Source: Pseudomonas sp. KUIN-1
GTDB lineage: Bacteria > Pseudomonadota > Gammaproteobacteria > Pseudomonadales > Pseudomonadaceae
Assembly: GCF_009176725.1 (NCBI RefSeq)
Contig: NZ_AP020337.1
Location: forward strand, 5,940,001-6,004,000
Direction of reading: 5' to 3'
Length of the DNA: 64,000 nucleotides
Each line of letters begins with the position of its first letter. Position 1 is the first letter of the stretch. Under the pieces are notes generated by a model. That model made no database searches. It was not told the DNA's origin and saw only the letters and a list, made by a program, of their open reading frames with translations. The position numbers and the translations under genes were made by a program. Shown here one piece after another: positions 27,016 through 35,820 of the stretch.

Positions 27016-27057
27016 CCCGCTGGTTGCAAAAGGCCCGTTGAGTATGTCCTACAAACC

Positions 27058-28359
27058 TCAGGACGGGTTGTCCAGGCTGAACTGATCGGCCAGTTCGTCA
27101 TAGGCAAACAACTCCGCGTAGCGCCCCCATTGAATCACTGCATTGAGGGTCTGCATGGCGTCGCTTTCGGACATGAAGTCTTCGAGTTGATCACGAAAGC
27201 GCCGTGCCGGTGCCGTGTGCGTGGGACGATCATCCAGCACTCGACGGATATGCGCCACCAGCGGCACGAAGCTCAGCAGGTGCTGGGCGAACAGTTGCTT
27301 GCGCTCGTCGACATCCGCCAGCGCATAGCGATTGGCGGCAGGCAGCAGGCGAATGTCGCCGCCCTTCAGTTCAGCGAAGCGCAATAGTTGCAGCACCTCG
27401 GCAATCGGGAACAGCTCGTCGGCGTTGTAGTGCAGCGCCGCGGCCAGCTCCGGCAGATCGGCTTTCAGGCTATAGGGCGGCGCGTGAATCGCCTCGATCA
27501 GCCCGGCCAGTGCGTTGGTGGAAACCTGTGGCAACACCATCCCCAGCCCGGTGCCCGGAAACACGCCCTGACGGATTTCGCCGGCGTCGTTGTCCTGGGT
27601 CATCAGCACGTAGATTTCTTCCACCAGCGCCCGAAAGATCGGGTCCTGGCGGTTACGTGGCTGGGGCAGATCGACCTTGATCTCGCTGATCACCCGCCCA
27701 GGATTGGAGGAGAACAGCAGGATGCGGTCGCACATCAGCACGGCTTCGGCGATGTTGTGCGTCACCATCAGGATCGACTTGATGGGCATGCGCCCTTCGC
27801 TCCACATGTCCAGCAAGTCAGTGCGCAGGGTTTCGGCGGTGAGCACGTCGAGCGCGGAAAACGGTTCGTCCATCAACAGCACGTCAGGATCGATGACCAG
27901 CGCGCGCGCCATGCCCACCCGCTGGCGCATCCCCCCGGAAAGCTCCTTGGGGTAGGCGCTCTCGAAACCGTCCAGGCCGATCAGATCAATCGCCGCCAGT
28001 GCGCGCTTGCGGCGGACCGCGGCGGGCACACGTTGCGCTTCGAGGCCGACTTCGACGTTTTCCAGCACGGTCAGCCAGGGAAACAGCGCAAAGCTTTGGA
28101 ACACCATGCCCACCGACATCGCCCGCCCTTGCGCACGGCGCGGGAAATTCACCTCACCTTCGGTGGGCACCACCAGCCCGGCGATGGAGCGCAACAGGGT
28201 CGACTTGCCCGAACCGGACCGGCCCAGCAGGCCCACTATTTCGTTCTCGTTGAGCGTCAGGGTCACGTCATCCAGCACCAGGCGCTCTTTGCTGCCTTTG
28301 CCGTACACATGTCGGACCTTTTGAACATCTACCAGGCAACGCGTTTCGACAGCCATCAT
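27058..28359 (-). CDS. ABC transporter ATPase of the nitrate/sulfonate/taurine class with C-terminal AAA-associated domain
   Basis: 433-residue ATP-binding subunit. Walker A GRSGSGKST (46-54), Q-loop VFQSFALFPWLTV, signature LSGGMRQR (140-147), Walker B LLMDEP (161-166) and a His-switch VTHN are all intact. Residues about 270-433 are an additional domain (KADLPELAAALHYNADELFP, LRFAELKGGDIRLL, EDFMSESDAMQTLNAVIQWG). This matches the AAA-associated C-terminal domain found in ATPases paired with duplicated anion permeases. It follows the permease gene by 25 bases and precedes the histidine kinase. The substrate cannot be read; no binding protein is encoded nearby. Confidence 0.9.
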   Translation of the reverse strand: MMAVETRCLVDVQKVRHVYGKGSKERLVLDDVTLTLNENEIVGLLGRSGSGKSTLLRSIAGLVVPTEGEVNFPRRAQGRAMSVGMVFQSFALFPWLTVLENVEVGLEAQRVPAAVRRKRALAAIDLIGLDGFESAYPKELSGGMRQRVGMARALVIDPDVLLMDEPFSALDVLTAETLRTDLLDMWSEGRMPIKSILMVTHNIAEAVLMCDRILLFSSNPGRVISEIKVDLPQPRNRQDPIFRALVEEIYVLMTQDNDAGEIRQGVFPGTGLGMVLPQVSTNALAGLIEAIHAPPYSLKADLPELAAALHYNADELFPIAEVLQLLRFAELKGGDIRLLPAANRYALADVDERKQLFAQHLLSFVPLVAHIRRVLDDRPTHTAPARRFRDQLEDFMSESDAMQTLNAVIQWGRYAELFAYDELADQFSLDNPS

Positions 28360-28384
28360 GATGGCGCCCTCCCCTTACACAAGA

Positions 28385-30139
28385 TCAGACAAGACTCAGA
28401 CGTCGCTCGGCAAACCCGTACAGCGGGCGCCACAGCAACCGGTTGAACGCAATCACGAAGACCGACATGACCACGATGCCCAGCGCGACGCGTGGAAAGT
28501 CGCCCGCCTGGGTCGCATTGGCGATGTATGACCCCAGGCCTGCCGCTTCCAGATGCTGATCGCCCCAAGACACCGCTTCGGCGACGATACTGGCGTTCCA
28601 CGAACCACCCGACGCGGTCAGCGCCCCGGTGATGTAGTAGGGAAACACGCCGGGCAGCGCGACACGCCGCCACCATTGCCAGCCACGCATGTTGAACATG
28701 GTCGCCGCTTCGCGCAGGTCAGTCGGCAAGGCACTGGCCCCGGCGATCACGTTGAACAGGATGTACCACTGGGTGCCGAGCACCATCAGCGGCGACAGCC
28801 AGATGTCCGGGTTCAGGTGCAGGCCGACAATTGCGATCACCGCAAAAGGGAACAGAACGTTGGCCGGGAACGCCGCCATGAACTGCGCGATTGGCTGCAA
28901 GCGTTCAGCCCAGACCGGACGCAGGCCGATCCAGATACCGACAGGCACCCAGATCAGGCTGGCGACGACGATCAATACGATCACGCGCACCATCGTCGCC
29001 AGGCCCAGACCAAAGGCAGTAACCATATCGCTGGCGCCCAGTGACGCCTCGATGAACCTGAACAGGTACACGCTGCCGGCCAGGCAGGCGGCCATGACCA
29101 GACCCAGCCACGCGTAGTCGAGCACGCGGGCGACGCCTGGGGTGAGCTTCACTTTCCACAGCCGGGAGATCACGCGCCCGTCGATCAGCATCAGGCATTT
29201 CCACGGTGCAGCCAGGACCGAGCTCAGCATCGGTGCGACACGGGAGCGGCCCAGCACGCTGTACATCCACGAGCGCGGACGCTTCGACGATGCGGTTTGC
29301 TCGAAGCGGAATTTGTCCGCCCAGGCGACGATCGGCCTGAACAGCAATTGGTCATAGGCCAGAATCACCAGCGCCATTGCGCCCACTGCCCAGGCAATCG
29401 CAGCCAGGTTTTTCTGCTCGATGGCCAGCGCCAGCCAGGAACCGATGCCCGGCAGATTGACCGTGGTATCGCCGACCGAAATGGCCTCGCAGGCGACCAC
29501 GAAAAACCAGCCGCCGGACATCGACATCATCATGTTCCACACCAGCCCCGGTATGGCGAACGGCAGTTCCAGGCGTGTAAAGCGCAGTACTGCAGACAGC
29601 CCGAACTGACGGCTGACTTCATTCAGGTCACTGGGCACAGTACGCAGTGACTGATAGAAACTGAAGGCGAGATTCCAGGCCTGGCTGGTGAAGATGGCAA
29701 AGATCGCTGCGCATTCAACGCCCATCTGCCGACCGGGAAACAGGCCCATGAAGAAGGTCACGGTGAACGTCAGAAAACCCAGCACCGGTACCGACTGAAG
29801 AATATCCAGCGCCGGGATGATCACCTGCTCGGCCTTGCGACTTTTGGCTGCCAGCGTGGCGACGACAAAGGTAAAGATCAACGAAGCGGCCAGCGCGATG
29901 AACATACGCATTGTAGTGCGCAATGCATATTCGGGCAGGCGCGCCGGATCGAGGCTCATGGGGCTTGAATTAAGCACCGCCAACGGCTGCATCATCTGGC
30001 CAAGGCCATAGATGAACAGGCCAATGAACAGAGTCAGGATGGCCAGGCAAATACCATCGGCCCAATAAGGCGTGCGTGCACCGGGTTTGACGAAACGGGG
30101 CGTCCGCAGGCTTTTACCGAATTCAAATATCGAATGCAT
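28385..30139 (-). CDS. ABC transporter permease with two fused permease modules (anion type)
   Basis: 584-residue inner-membrane protein built of two BPD-type permease modules (about 75-290 and 365-570), each with five or six helices and an EAA-type coupling loop (DLNEVSRQFGLSAVLRFTRL; DLREAATMFNMRGWQWWRRV). This duplicated layout corresponds to the anion transport permease family whose usual partner is the ATPase with an AAA-associated tail, as found here. It is the first gene of the four-gene transporter/two-component operon; the 468-base upstream gap holds REP repeats and the promoter. With no solute-binding protein in the cluster it may be an exporter, a flux sensor or use a remote binding protein. 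Confidence 0.88.
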   Translation of the reverse strand: MHSIFEFGKSLRTPRFVKPGARTPYWADGICLAILTLFIGLFIYGLGQMMQPLAVLNSSPMSLDPARLPEYALRTTMRMFIALAASLIFTFVVATLAAKSRKAEQVIIPALDILQSVPVLGFLTFTVTFFMGLFPGRQMGVECAAIFAIFTSQAWNLAFSFYQSLRTVPSDLNEVSRQFGLSAVLRFTRLELPFAIPGLVWNMMMSMSGGWFFVVACEAISVGDTTVNLPGIGSWLALAIEQKNLAAIAWAVGAMALVILAYDQLLFRPIVAWADKFRFEQTASSKRPRSWMYSVLGRSRVAPMLSSVLAAPWKCLMLIDGRVISRLWKVKLTPGVARVLDYAWLGLVMAACLAGSVYLFRFIEASLGASDMVTAFGLGLATMVRVIVLIVVASLIWVPVGIWIGLRPVWAERLQPIAQFMAAFPANVLFPFAVIAIVGLHLNPDIWLSPLMVLGTQWYILFNVIAGASALPTDLREAATMFNMRGWQWWRRVALPGVFPYYITGALTASGGSWNASIVAEAVSWGDQHLEAAGLGSYIANATQAGDFPRVALGIVVMSVFVIAFNRLLWRPLYGFAERRLSLV

Positions 30140-30384
30140 TGCTCACCTCGAGCCGGCCGCGCAGGCGCAGACCCACCCGCTTTAATAAGCAAACAGGCAG
30201 TCAGCGATAACAGATAAAGGCCGTGAGTTAATAGTTGCCGTACAGTGAGGTAAAGCTTATAGCGTTTCGATCAACAGTAGAAACCTGCATAAGTAGCTCA
30301 TGTTTATCTGTCAGTATCAGTGATATATACCAACGTATAGTTATATAACGGTGGCTCTGTTGTTCAGGCCAGTTAAGCGTTGTA

Positions 30385-30600
30385 CAAAAGAACATTATCG
30401 TGCCCATGCTGTAGCGTGAGGAACGATAATCTCGACTATCGTGCGACGCTCCGCGTCGCATGCCGTTCCGGACGCTCTGCGTCCTCACCTGAGAAAGCGG
30501 TGCGGCCTGGAGCTGTGACGCGGAGCGTCACGAACTGCGTTCCCACGCGGGAGCGTGCGGCACGACAGATGTCCGGCTGCTCCGCGTGGGCACGAACGTC
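30385..30600. repeat. cluster of REP-type palindromes in a 468-base gene-free gap
   Basis: Gap between the permease and a chemoreceptor. From 30385 it holds ATTATCGTGCCCATGCTGTA, GAGGAACGATAATC, a CGTGCGACGCTCCGCGTCGC palindrome, CGTTCCGGACGCTCTGCGTC, and GTGACGCGGAGCGTCACGAA, all related to the repeats at 3236-3350 and 21566-21740. The first 245 bases (30140-30384) are AT-rich and probably contain the permease promoter; no gene is seen there. Confidence 0.75.
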
Positions 30601-30607
30601 AGGTGGA

Positions 30608-32530
30608 TCACACCCGGAAGTGGCTGACCATCATCTGCAGCTGGCCACCGAGGCGTGCCAGCTCGACGCTGGAGGCTGCGGTTTCTTCGCTGGCTTCGGC
30701 GGTCTGTTCGGATACATCGCGAACGTTGACGATGCTGCGGCTGATTTCGTCGGCCACCGAGCTTTGCTGTTCGGCAGCGGCAGCGATCTGCTGGTTCATC
30801 GCCTGAATGCTCGAGACGGTCCGGGTGATGCTTTCCAGCGACGTACCGGCCCTGCGCGTCAGCTCGACACTGCTGTCTGTCAGGGTGCGGCTGCCAAGCA
30901 TGATGCCCGACACCTGACGCGTGCCGTTCTGCAATGCAGCCACCAGCCCTTCGATTTCTTCGGTGGACTGCTGGGTACGCTGCGCCAGGCCGCGAACTTC
31001 GTCGGCGACCACGGCAAAACCCCGGCCGGCTTCCCCGGCACGTGCTGCTTCGATAGCAGCATTGAGGGCCAGCAGGTTGGTCTGCTCGGCGACCGCCTTG
31101 ATCACATCCATGACCTTGCCGATCTTGTCACTGTCCTGCTCCAGCACGTTCATTGCGTCAGATGAGCGAACCACTTCGGCGGCCAGTCGCTCGATCTGCT
31201 GGATGGCTTCGCCGACGACCTTATCGCCGTCGCGCGCCTGCTGGTCGGCATCGGAAGCCGCCACGGAAGCCTGCTCGGCATTGCGCGCCACTTCGTGCAC
31301 CGTCGCCGACATTTCATGCATGGCGGTGGCCACCTGGTCGGTCTCGACCTTCTGACTGTTGACCCCTGCACTGGTCTGCTCGGTAACTGCCGACAGCTCT
31401 TCAGCCGCGCTGGCAATCTGTGTGACGCCATCGCGTATACCGGAGATAAGTTCGCGCAGGGTTGTCCCCATGCGCTGGATGCCTTGCTGCAAGACGCCCA
31501 GCTCATCGCGTCGGGTGACCGCTTCGGTATGCGTCAGGTCGCCGGACGCAATACTCTCGACGATGGCCAGCGTATCGCGCAATGGCCGGGTGATCTGACG
31601 CGTGATGATCACCGCGGCAAGTATGCCCAGAAGCATGACCAACACCACACAACCTATCTGCAGGCTGCGCGCGTGAGCGGTGTCTTCCTTGCCCATCTGC
31701 ATCTGCAGGCCGTACAACTCGTCGCCCAGCTTGACGATGGTCGCACCCTGGGTGGTCAGATCCTTGCGCACGCTCGCTGCTGTCTGAGTGGTTGCCTTGA
31801 AGGCATCGACCGAGCTGCGGTAATTGCGTAAAGCGCTTTCAAACTGTGCGATCTGTTCGCGGTTGGCAGGACCAAAAGCGGCCTTGAACCTGTCCAGATG
31901 ACTGATCGCGCTATCCAGTTGCTGGAAGGCTGCTGTCTCGGTCTTGTCATTCGGATTGCCGGTATAGCCACGCACTTCATAACGCACCAGAACCAGGTCT
32001 TGCCGGGCGCTGTTCGCCAACTGGGCCAGATCGAAGCGTGCCGGGTCAGCAGGATCTATCTGCAGGACGGCATTGTTCAACGACTCGACGGCCTGCATGG
32101 CCGCTGTACCATTGGCGGTCATCTCGTTGCGCACTTTGGCACCGGCCTGGTACACGGCGCGCATGCTGTTCAGGGATGCTTCATAGTCGCGGGTGACATC
32201 GGCCAGTTCGCGCAGCGGCTTGAGATTGACCGGGTTGTTGAAGCTGATGAGCAGTGATTGCTGCTGTGCCTTGAACACATCCAGCTTGCTTTGCATATTC
32301 TGTGCTGCGGTTTCATCGCCGTCAGTCAGCATGTATTGCAGACGCGCGACTCGCAGATTGGTCAGGTTGTCACTCAGCCTGGTGATATCGCCGATGCGGT
32401 CGGTGCGATAGATGAGCTTGTCGAGGCTGGTCCAGCCAACAAGGGCGAGGACAGCCGTGAAGAAAAGAACGGTCCCAAAGCCCAATGCCAACTTCATGTT
32501 GACGCTGATATTCGCAAATCTGCTGTTCAT
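30608..32530 (-). CDS. methyl-accepting chemotaxis protein with HBM-type sensor domain
   Basis: 640-residue transmembrane chemoreceptor that feeds CheA/CheW. Transmembrane helix 1 is at about 12-32. The periplasmic helical bimodular (HBM)-like domain (about 40-285) has the two-module pattern starting DRIGDITRLSDNLTNLRVAR; TM2 is near 290-312. A HAMP domain (ITRQITRPLRDTLAIVESIA) and a long cytoplasmic signalling domain follow, with the conserved hairpin tip (about EQTNLLALNAAIEAARAGE). HBM receptors in Pseudomonas such as McpS bind TCA-cycle acids, so organic acids are candidate ligands, but the residues were not checked. The start at 32530 is chosen for AGGAG with 7-base spacing; an upstream in-frame extension to 32596 is rejected. 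Confidence 0.92.
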   Translation of the reverse strand: MNSRFANISVNMKLALGFGTVLFFTAVLALVGWTSLDKLIYRTDRIGDITRLSDNLTNLRVARLQYMLTDGDETAAQNMQSKLDVFKAQQQSLLISFNNPVNLKPLRELADVTRDYEASLNSMRAVYQAGAKVRNEMTANGTAAMQAVESLNNAVLQIDPADPARFDLAQLANSARQDLVLVRYEVRGYTGNPNDKTETAAFQQLDSAISHLDRFKAAFGPANREQIAQFESALRNYRSSVDAFKATTQTAASVRKDLTTQGATIVKLGDELYGLQMQMGKEDTAHARSLQIGCVVLVMLLGILAAVIITRQITRPLRDTLAIVESIASGDLTHTEAVTRRDELGVLQQGIQRMGTTLRELISGIRDGVTQIASAAEELSAVTEQTSAGVNSQKVETDQVATAMHEMSATVHEVARNAEQASVAASDADQQARDGDKVVGEAIQQIERLAAEVVRSSDAMNVLEQDSDKIGKVMDVIKAVAEQTNLLALNAAIEAARAGEAGRGFAVVADEVRGLAQRTQQSTEEIEGLVAALQNGTRQVSGIMLGSRTLTDSSVELTRRAGTSLESITRTVSSIQAMNQQIAAAAEQQSSVADEISRSIVNVRDVSEQTAEASEETAASSVELARLGGQLQMMVSHFRV

Positions 32531-32682
32531 AAAATCTCCTGAAGATGCTTTTTTGTGCGCAACGAAAGAGCTGAGATTTGTTTTTATGGACAGCAAACCC
32601 GCGCGCCAGAGCTATCGGCCGCAGAAGAGCAAAACTTGATCGGAAAAAGGCAATCCGCGCGAGCGCGCCGATTCGGGAGGGA

Positions 32683-32708
32683 AATCGGGGGCTGAACAGC
32701 CCCCGATT
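32683..32708 (-). terminator. intrinsic terminator of the upstream chemoreceptor gene
   Basis: AATCGGGGGCT, loop GAAC, AGCCCCCGATT: a perfect 11-bp GC-rich stem four bases after the stop codon of the 676-residue chemoreceptor. On the minus strand it is followed by TTTCCC, a short T-run. Confidence 0.85.
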
Positions 32709-32711
32709 CAA

Positions 32712-34742
32712 TCAGGCAATCAGTTTGAAACGCGCCACGACATTGCGCATGTCGCTGGCGACCCGCGCCAGTTCATCGGCGGTAACCGCGTTGTTGTCGA
32801 TACCCAGCATCAACGTCCCGGAGCTGTTACGAATCTCCATGACATTGCGGTTGATGTCTTCGGAGACCGCATGCTGCTGCACGGCGGCACTGGCGATCTG
32901 CGTGTTCATCTCGACGATACGCTCCACGCCCTGACTGATGCTCGACAGGCTGCCCGAGGCATCGCTGGCGGCACTGATGCACGCATGAGCCTTCTGCTGC
33001 CCGGCCTGCATCTGCTGCACGGCAGCGTCGGTCGCACCTTGCAGTTGCTGAATGATGCCGCGAATTTCTTCGGTCGACGCCTGAGTGCGCGAAGCCAGCG
33101 TGCGGACTTCATCAGCCACCACGGCAAATCCGCGACCCTGCTCACCTGCCCGTGCAGCTTCGATGGCGGCATTGAGGGCCAACAGGTTGGTCTGATCGGC
33201 AATGGTGCTGATGACCTGGATAACACCACCAATCGACTGACTGTGCAGGGCCAGCGCCTGGACCTTCTGGGCACTGAGTTCCACTTCTTCGGCCAGCGCC
33301 TGAATGGTCGAGTGTGCCTGGTGCATGATGCGCAGGCCGTTACGTGATGCAGTATTCGCTTCATCGGCGGCCAGCGCAGCACCTTCGGTGTTCTGCGCCA
33401 CATCGGCGACGCTCGCGGTCATCTCGTTGATCGCGGTCGCCACTTGCTCCGTTTCAGCCTGCTGCGCATTCATCGACTGCTTGGCCAGGCCGATGGATGC
33501 GCCCAGCCGGGACGCTACATCCGTCAGTTCGTAAGAGGTGCGGTCCATGTGCGAGATGGAGCTGGCGAAGGCGTCGGCCATCAGGTTCAGGCCGTTGGCG
33601 ATATCCGCCACTTCGTCCTTGCTGACGACCGCTACGCGTGCACTCAGATCGCCCTCGCCCAGACGGCGGGTAACGCCCAGCAGGCTGTCGATGGTCAGGC
33701 GCAAGGCGCGGTAGATGCTGCAGAACGCGTAGAGCAGCAACAAACCCATGATCACGCACATGGCAATCACGACTTCGCGTTGCAGCACCAGGGCGTCGTA
33801 GCGCGTATTCAATTCATTCTGAAGCGCGGTCTGAATTTCGTCCTGAGCCTTGTAGAGGCCCGAGACAACCACGTTGCCGCGCGCACTCAGCGCCTGACCC
33901 TGCTGCACCGAAAACTCTGTGCCTTTTACGTACGCGTGCAGGTCGCCGCGAAAGCTGTCCATCGCTGCAGTAGCGGCAGTGATCGGGTCACTGATGCGCG
34001 CGGCCAGCTCTGGCGAACGACGCTTGAGCAGTCGAATGCTTTGCTCCAGCTCCGCCCGAAATTGCAGTTCGATCTTCAGCAGGCTTTCCAGCGAGCCGCG
34101 CATCGATACACTCAGCCCCTGACCGGTTACCAAACCTGCCGTGATACCGCGGATCTGACCGGCGACGTTGATTTCCCGAGGCATACGGATGGTGCTCAGG
34201 TCGATCAGAAACAGCGAGGCGTAATCTTCGTCCAGCACCATGCCCGAGGTAGCCGAGACGTAGTAGATAAAGTTGAGTGTCTGGGCCAGTTGCTCGTTCC
34301 ACTGGGCGAACACTTCATCCTGCGACAGGCCTGGCTTGATACTGTCCATCAGGGAGCGGGTGCTTTCACGCAGGCGCTGTACGCGGTTCTCGGTTTCCAG
34401 CTGCTGCCCTTGGCGTGCGTCCATGTCGGCAAGATTGGCAAGAGCGGTTTCGAGCTGAGCGCGATTGCTGATCACATCCTGAGCGGCAGAGGCATCGCCG
34501 GCGAGCAGACGGTTACTGGCCGCGCGCTGGAGCATGGAAGTTCGCAGCACGGGGGTGGTCAATTGCAGGTATTCACGGCCGACGCGCTCTTGCGCGACCG
34601 TGTCGATGCTTGCATTCAGGCTGTTGAAAACCCGAAGACCGAGAACGATCAGCGGGATAACGATAATGATGGCTAAAACGGCAAACTTGGCAGGGAAACG
34701 CAGGCGATTGGTCAGGTAGATACCAGGCGAAAGAATGTTCAT
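32712..34742 (-). CDS. methyl-accepting chemotaxis protein, long helical sensor domain
   Basis: 676-residue chemoreceptor. TM1 is at about 19-40 and TM2 at about 330-350, so the periplasmic sensor region is nearly 290 residues and mostly helical (for example SLMDSIKPGLSQDEVFAQWN, SMRGSLESLLKIELQFRAEL); its family was not recognised with confidence. A HAMP-like segment (LTIDSLLGVTRRLGEGDLSA) and the signalling domain with tip DQTNLLALNAAIEAARAGEQ follow. It is transcribed in the same direction as the next chemoreceptor but separated by a strong terminator, so the two genes are probably independent units. Ligand unknown. Confidence 0.92.
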   Translation of the reverse strand: MNILSPGIYLTNRLRFPAKFAVLAIIIVIPLIVLGLRVFNSLNASIDTVAQERVGREYLQLTTPVLRTSMLQRAASNRLLAGDASAAQDVISNRAQLETALANLADMDARQGQQLETENRVQRLRESTRSLMDSIKPGLSQDEVFAQWNEQLAQTLNFIYYVSATSGMVLDEDYASLFLIDLSTIRMPREINVAGQIRGITAGLVTGQGLSVSMRGSLESLLKIELQFRAELEQSIRLLKRRSPELAARISDPITAATAAMDSFRGDLHAYVKGTEFSVQQGQALSARGNVVVSGLYKAQDEIQTALQNELNTRYDALVLQREVVIAMCVIMGLLLLYAFCSIYRALRLTIDSLLGVTRRLGEGDLSARVAVVSKDEVADIANGLNLMADAFASSISHMDRTSYELTDVASRLGASIGLAKQSMNAQQAETEQVATAINEMTASVADVAQNTEGAALAADEANTASRNGLRIMHQAHSTIQALAEEVELSAQKVQALALHSQSIGGVIQVISTIADQTNLLALNAAIEAARAGEQGRGFAVVADEVRTLASRTQASTEEIRGIIQQLQGATDAAVQQMQAGQQKAHACISAASDASGSLSSISQGVERIVEMNTQIASAAVQQHAVSEDINRNVMEIRNSSGTLMLGIDNNAVTADELARVASDMRNVVARFKLIA

Positions 34743-35106
34743 AGTGTTCTCTTTTTAATTAGGGTGTCCGATCCGGGCGGAAAAGCTCCTTTCTTTGCAT
34801 CACGGGTAGTACAGGGCAGCTATGCCGTGCTGAACGAGGTCATCCATTCAGATGGAGGCACATTGACATCACTTGAGAGCAGTGGCCTGTCAGGAAGTTC
34901 AATGGGTGCTATAGCCTGATACTCGGGCTATCGACCAGGCCACGGTTAACGTGAGGTCAGGATCATCGGGCGAATGGCGGGCGAGAGCGCTTTACCGCTA
35001 ATACGCTTGCGGCAGGCATGATTCGAATGAGGGCATTCAGGTCAATCAGGCGGGAAACAACTGTTCATCTGACAGTCTGGCGACCGTAGACTTTGCAAAA
35101 GAGAAA
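34743..35106. other. gene-free region upstream of the 676-residue chemoreceptor
   Basis: No open frame with a plausible start and coding bias was found on either strand. It should hold the chemoreceptor promoter; no motif could be placed with confidence. Confidence 0.5.
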
Positions 35107-35139
35107 TACCGTCGTGCGACATCGTGACGCACGACGGTA
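35107..35139 (-). terminator. intrinsic terminator of the DUF6555 gene
   Basis: TACCGTCGTGCG, 9-base loop, CGCACGACGGTA: perfect 12-bp stem. On the minus strand it is followed by TTTCTCTTTT, so it fits a Rho-independent terminator 30 bases after the stop. A second stem (CGAGGGCT/AGCCCTCG) overlaps the stop codon itself at 35159-35179. Confidence 0.85.
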
Positions 35140-35168
35140 GGTGTCGTATCGAGGTGATCGAGGGCTCT

Positions 35169-35393
35169 TCAAGCCCTCGCCCACTCCACGTTCGACAAAC
35201 CGAGCTTTTCCGCCTGAGGCTTGCTCAGCTTCGGCACCGGGTCGGAACGGTACTTGGGGATCGCACCGAACCCGGCATCCACTGAAGCCCAGTGCCAGGC
35301 CTCTTTATTGTCCATGGCGCCTGCTCTTATGTAGAACGTCTTGTAACTGCCATGCAGCAGGTAATCGATACGGTAGTGTTTTTCATCAGCCAT
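35169..35393 (-). CDS. small conserved protein (DUF6555-like)
   Basis: 74-residue cytoplasmic protein beginning MADEKHYRIDYLLHGSYKTF, with YIRAGAMDNKEAWHWASVDAG in the middle and a Lys/Pro-rich end. It resembles small Pseudomonas proteins grouped as DUF6555, for which no function is known. The ATG at 35393 has AGGAG eight bases upstream and is clearly preferred over the longer frame to 35432. It sits next to stress-associated genes but in the opposite direction, sharing a palindrome-rich 427-base intergenic region with manganese catalase. Confidence 0.72.
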   Translation of the reverse strand: MADEKHYRIDYLLHGSYKTFYIRAGAMDNKEAWHWASVDAGFGAIPKYRSDPVPKLSKPQAEKLGLSNVEWARA

Positions 35394-35463
35394 TGTGGTG
35401 CTCCTGCTTTGTCGACTCGCAAAACAGATCACAGCAGTTTCAAAAAATTCAAAATATTAATGC

Positions 35464-35526
35464 CATCATTTAAATGATGTCATTTAGCCATAACCTGATG
35501 TATCTTTATAACTGAACCCTAGGGTT
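35464..35526. promoter_or_regulatory. two palindromes in the DUF6555/manganese-catalase divergent region
   Basis: CATCATTTAAATGATG (35464-35479) is a perfect 16-bp palindrome. AACCCTAGGGTT (35515-35526) is a perfect 12-bp palindrome inside a 20-bp one with one mismatched pair (ACTGAACCCTAGGGTTTAGT). Both lie in AT-rich sequence between divergent starts and could be operators; no regulator is recognised. Confidence 0.45.
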
Positions 35527-35820
35527 TAGTTGGCGATAGAGTTTGTTTATAACTGCACTTTTACGCTGTTTTCAGCGGGAAACAGTGACGGCCGCCGAGC
35601 CGGTTAAAATAGGCTTCTCCGCCACGATGAACGGACATTCAGCGCAGCATAGGGAATAATAAAATTCTATTGAACGGCAGTTTAAACACCGTCGGTCCTC
35701 TTTAAAAAAGTTAGCAGTAACGATCGTGCTCCTCAGTCTCTCATAACCTGTGACTGCGTTGAATCGAGCCCATGCACATGGGTTGACGCTTCCCGAGAGA
35801 TCAAAGCCTGAGGATACGAC

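Noticed and set aside
30340..30349. GTTATATAAC palindrome upstream of the transporter operon as a Zur site
   Set aside because: Only 10 bp; the Zur spacing (GTTATA-N-TATAAC) is not met.
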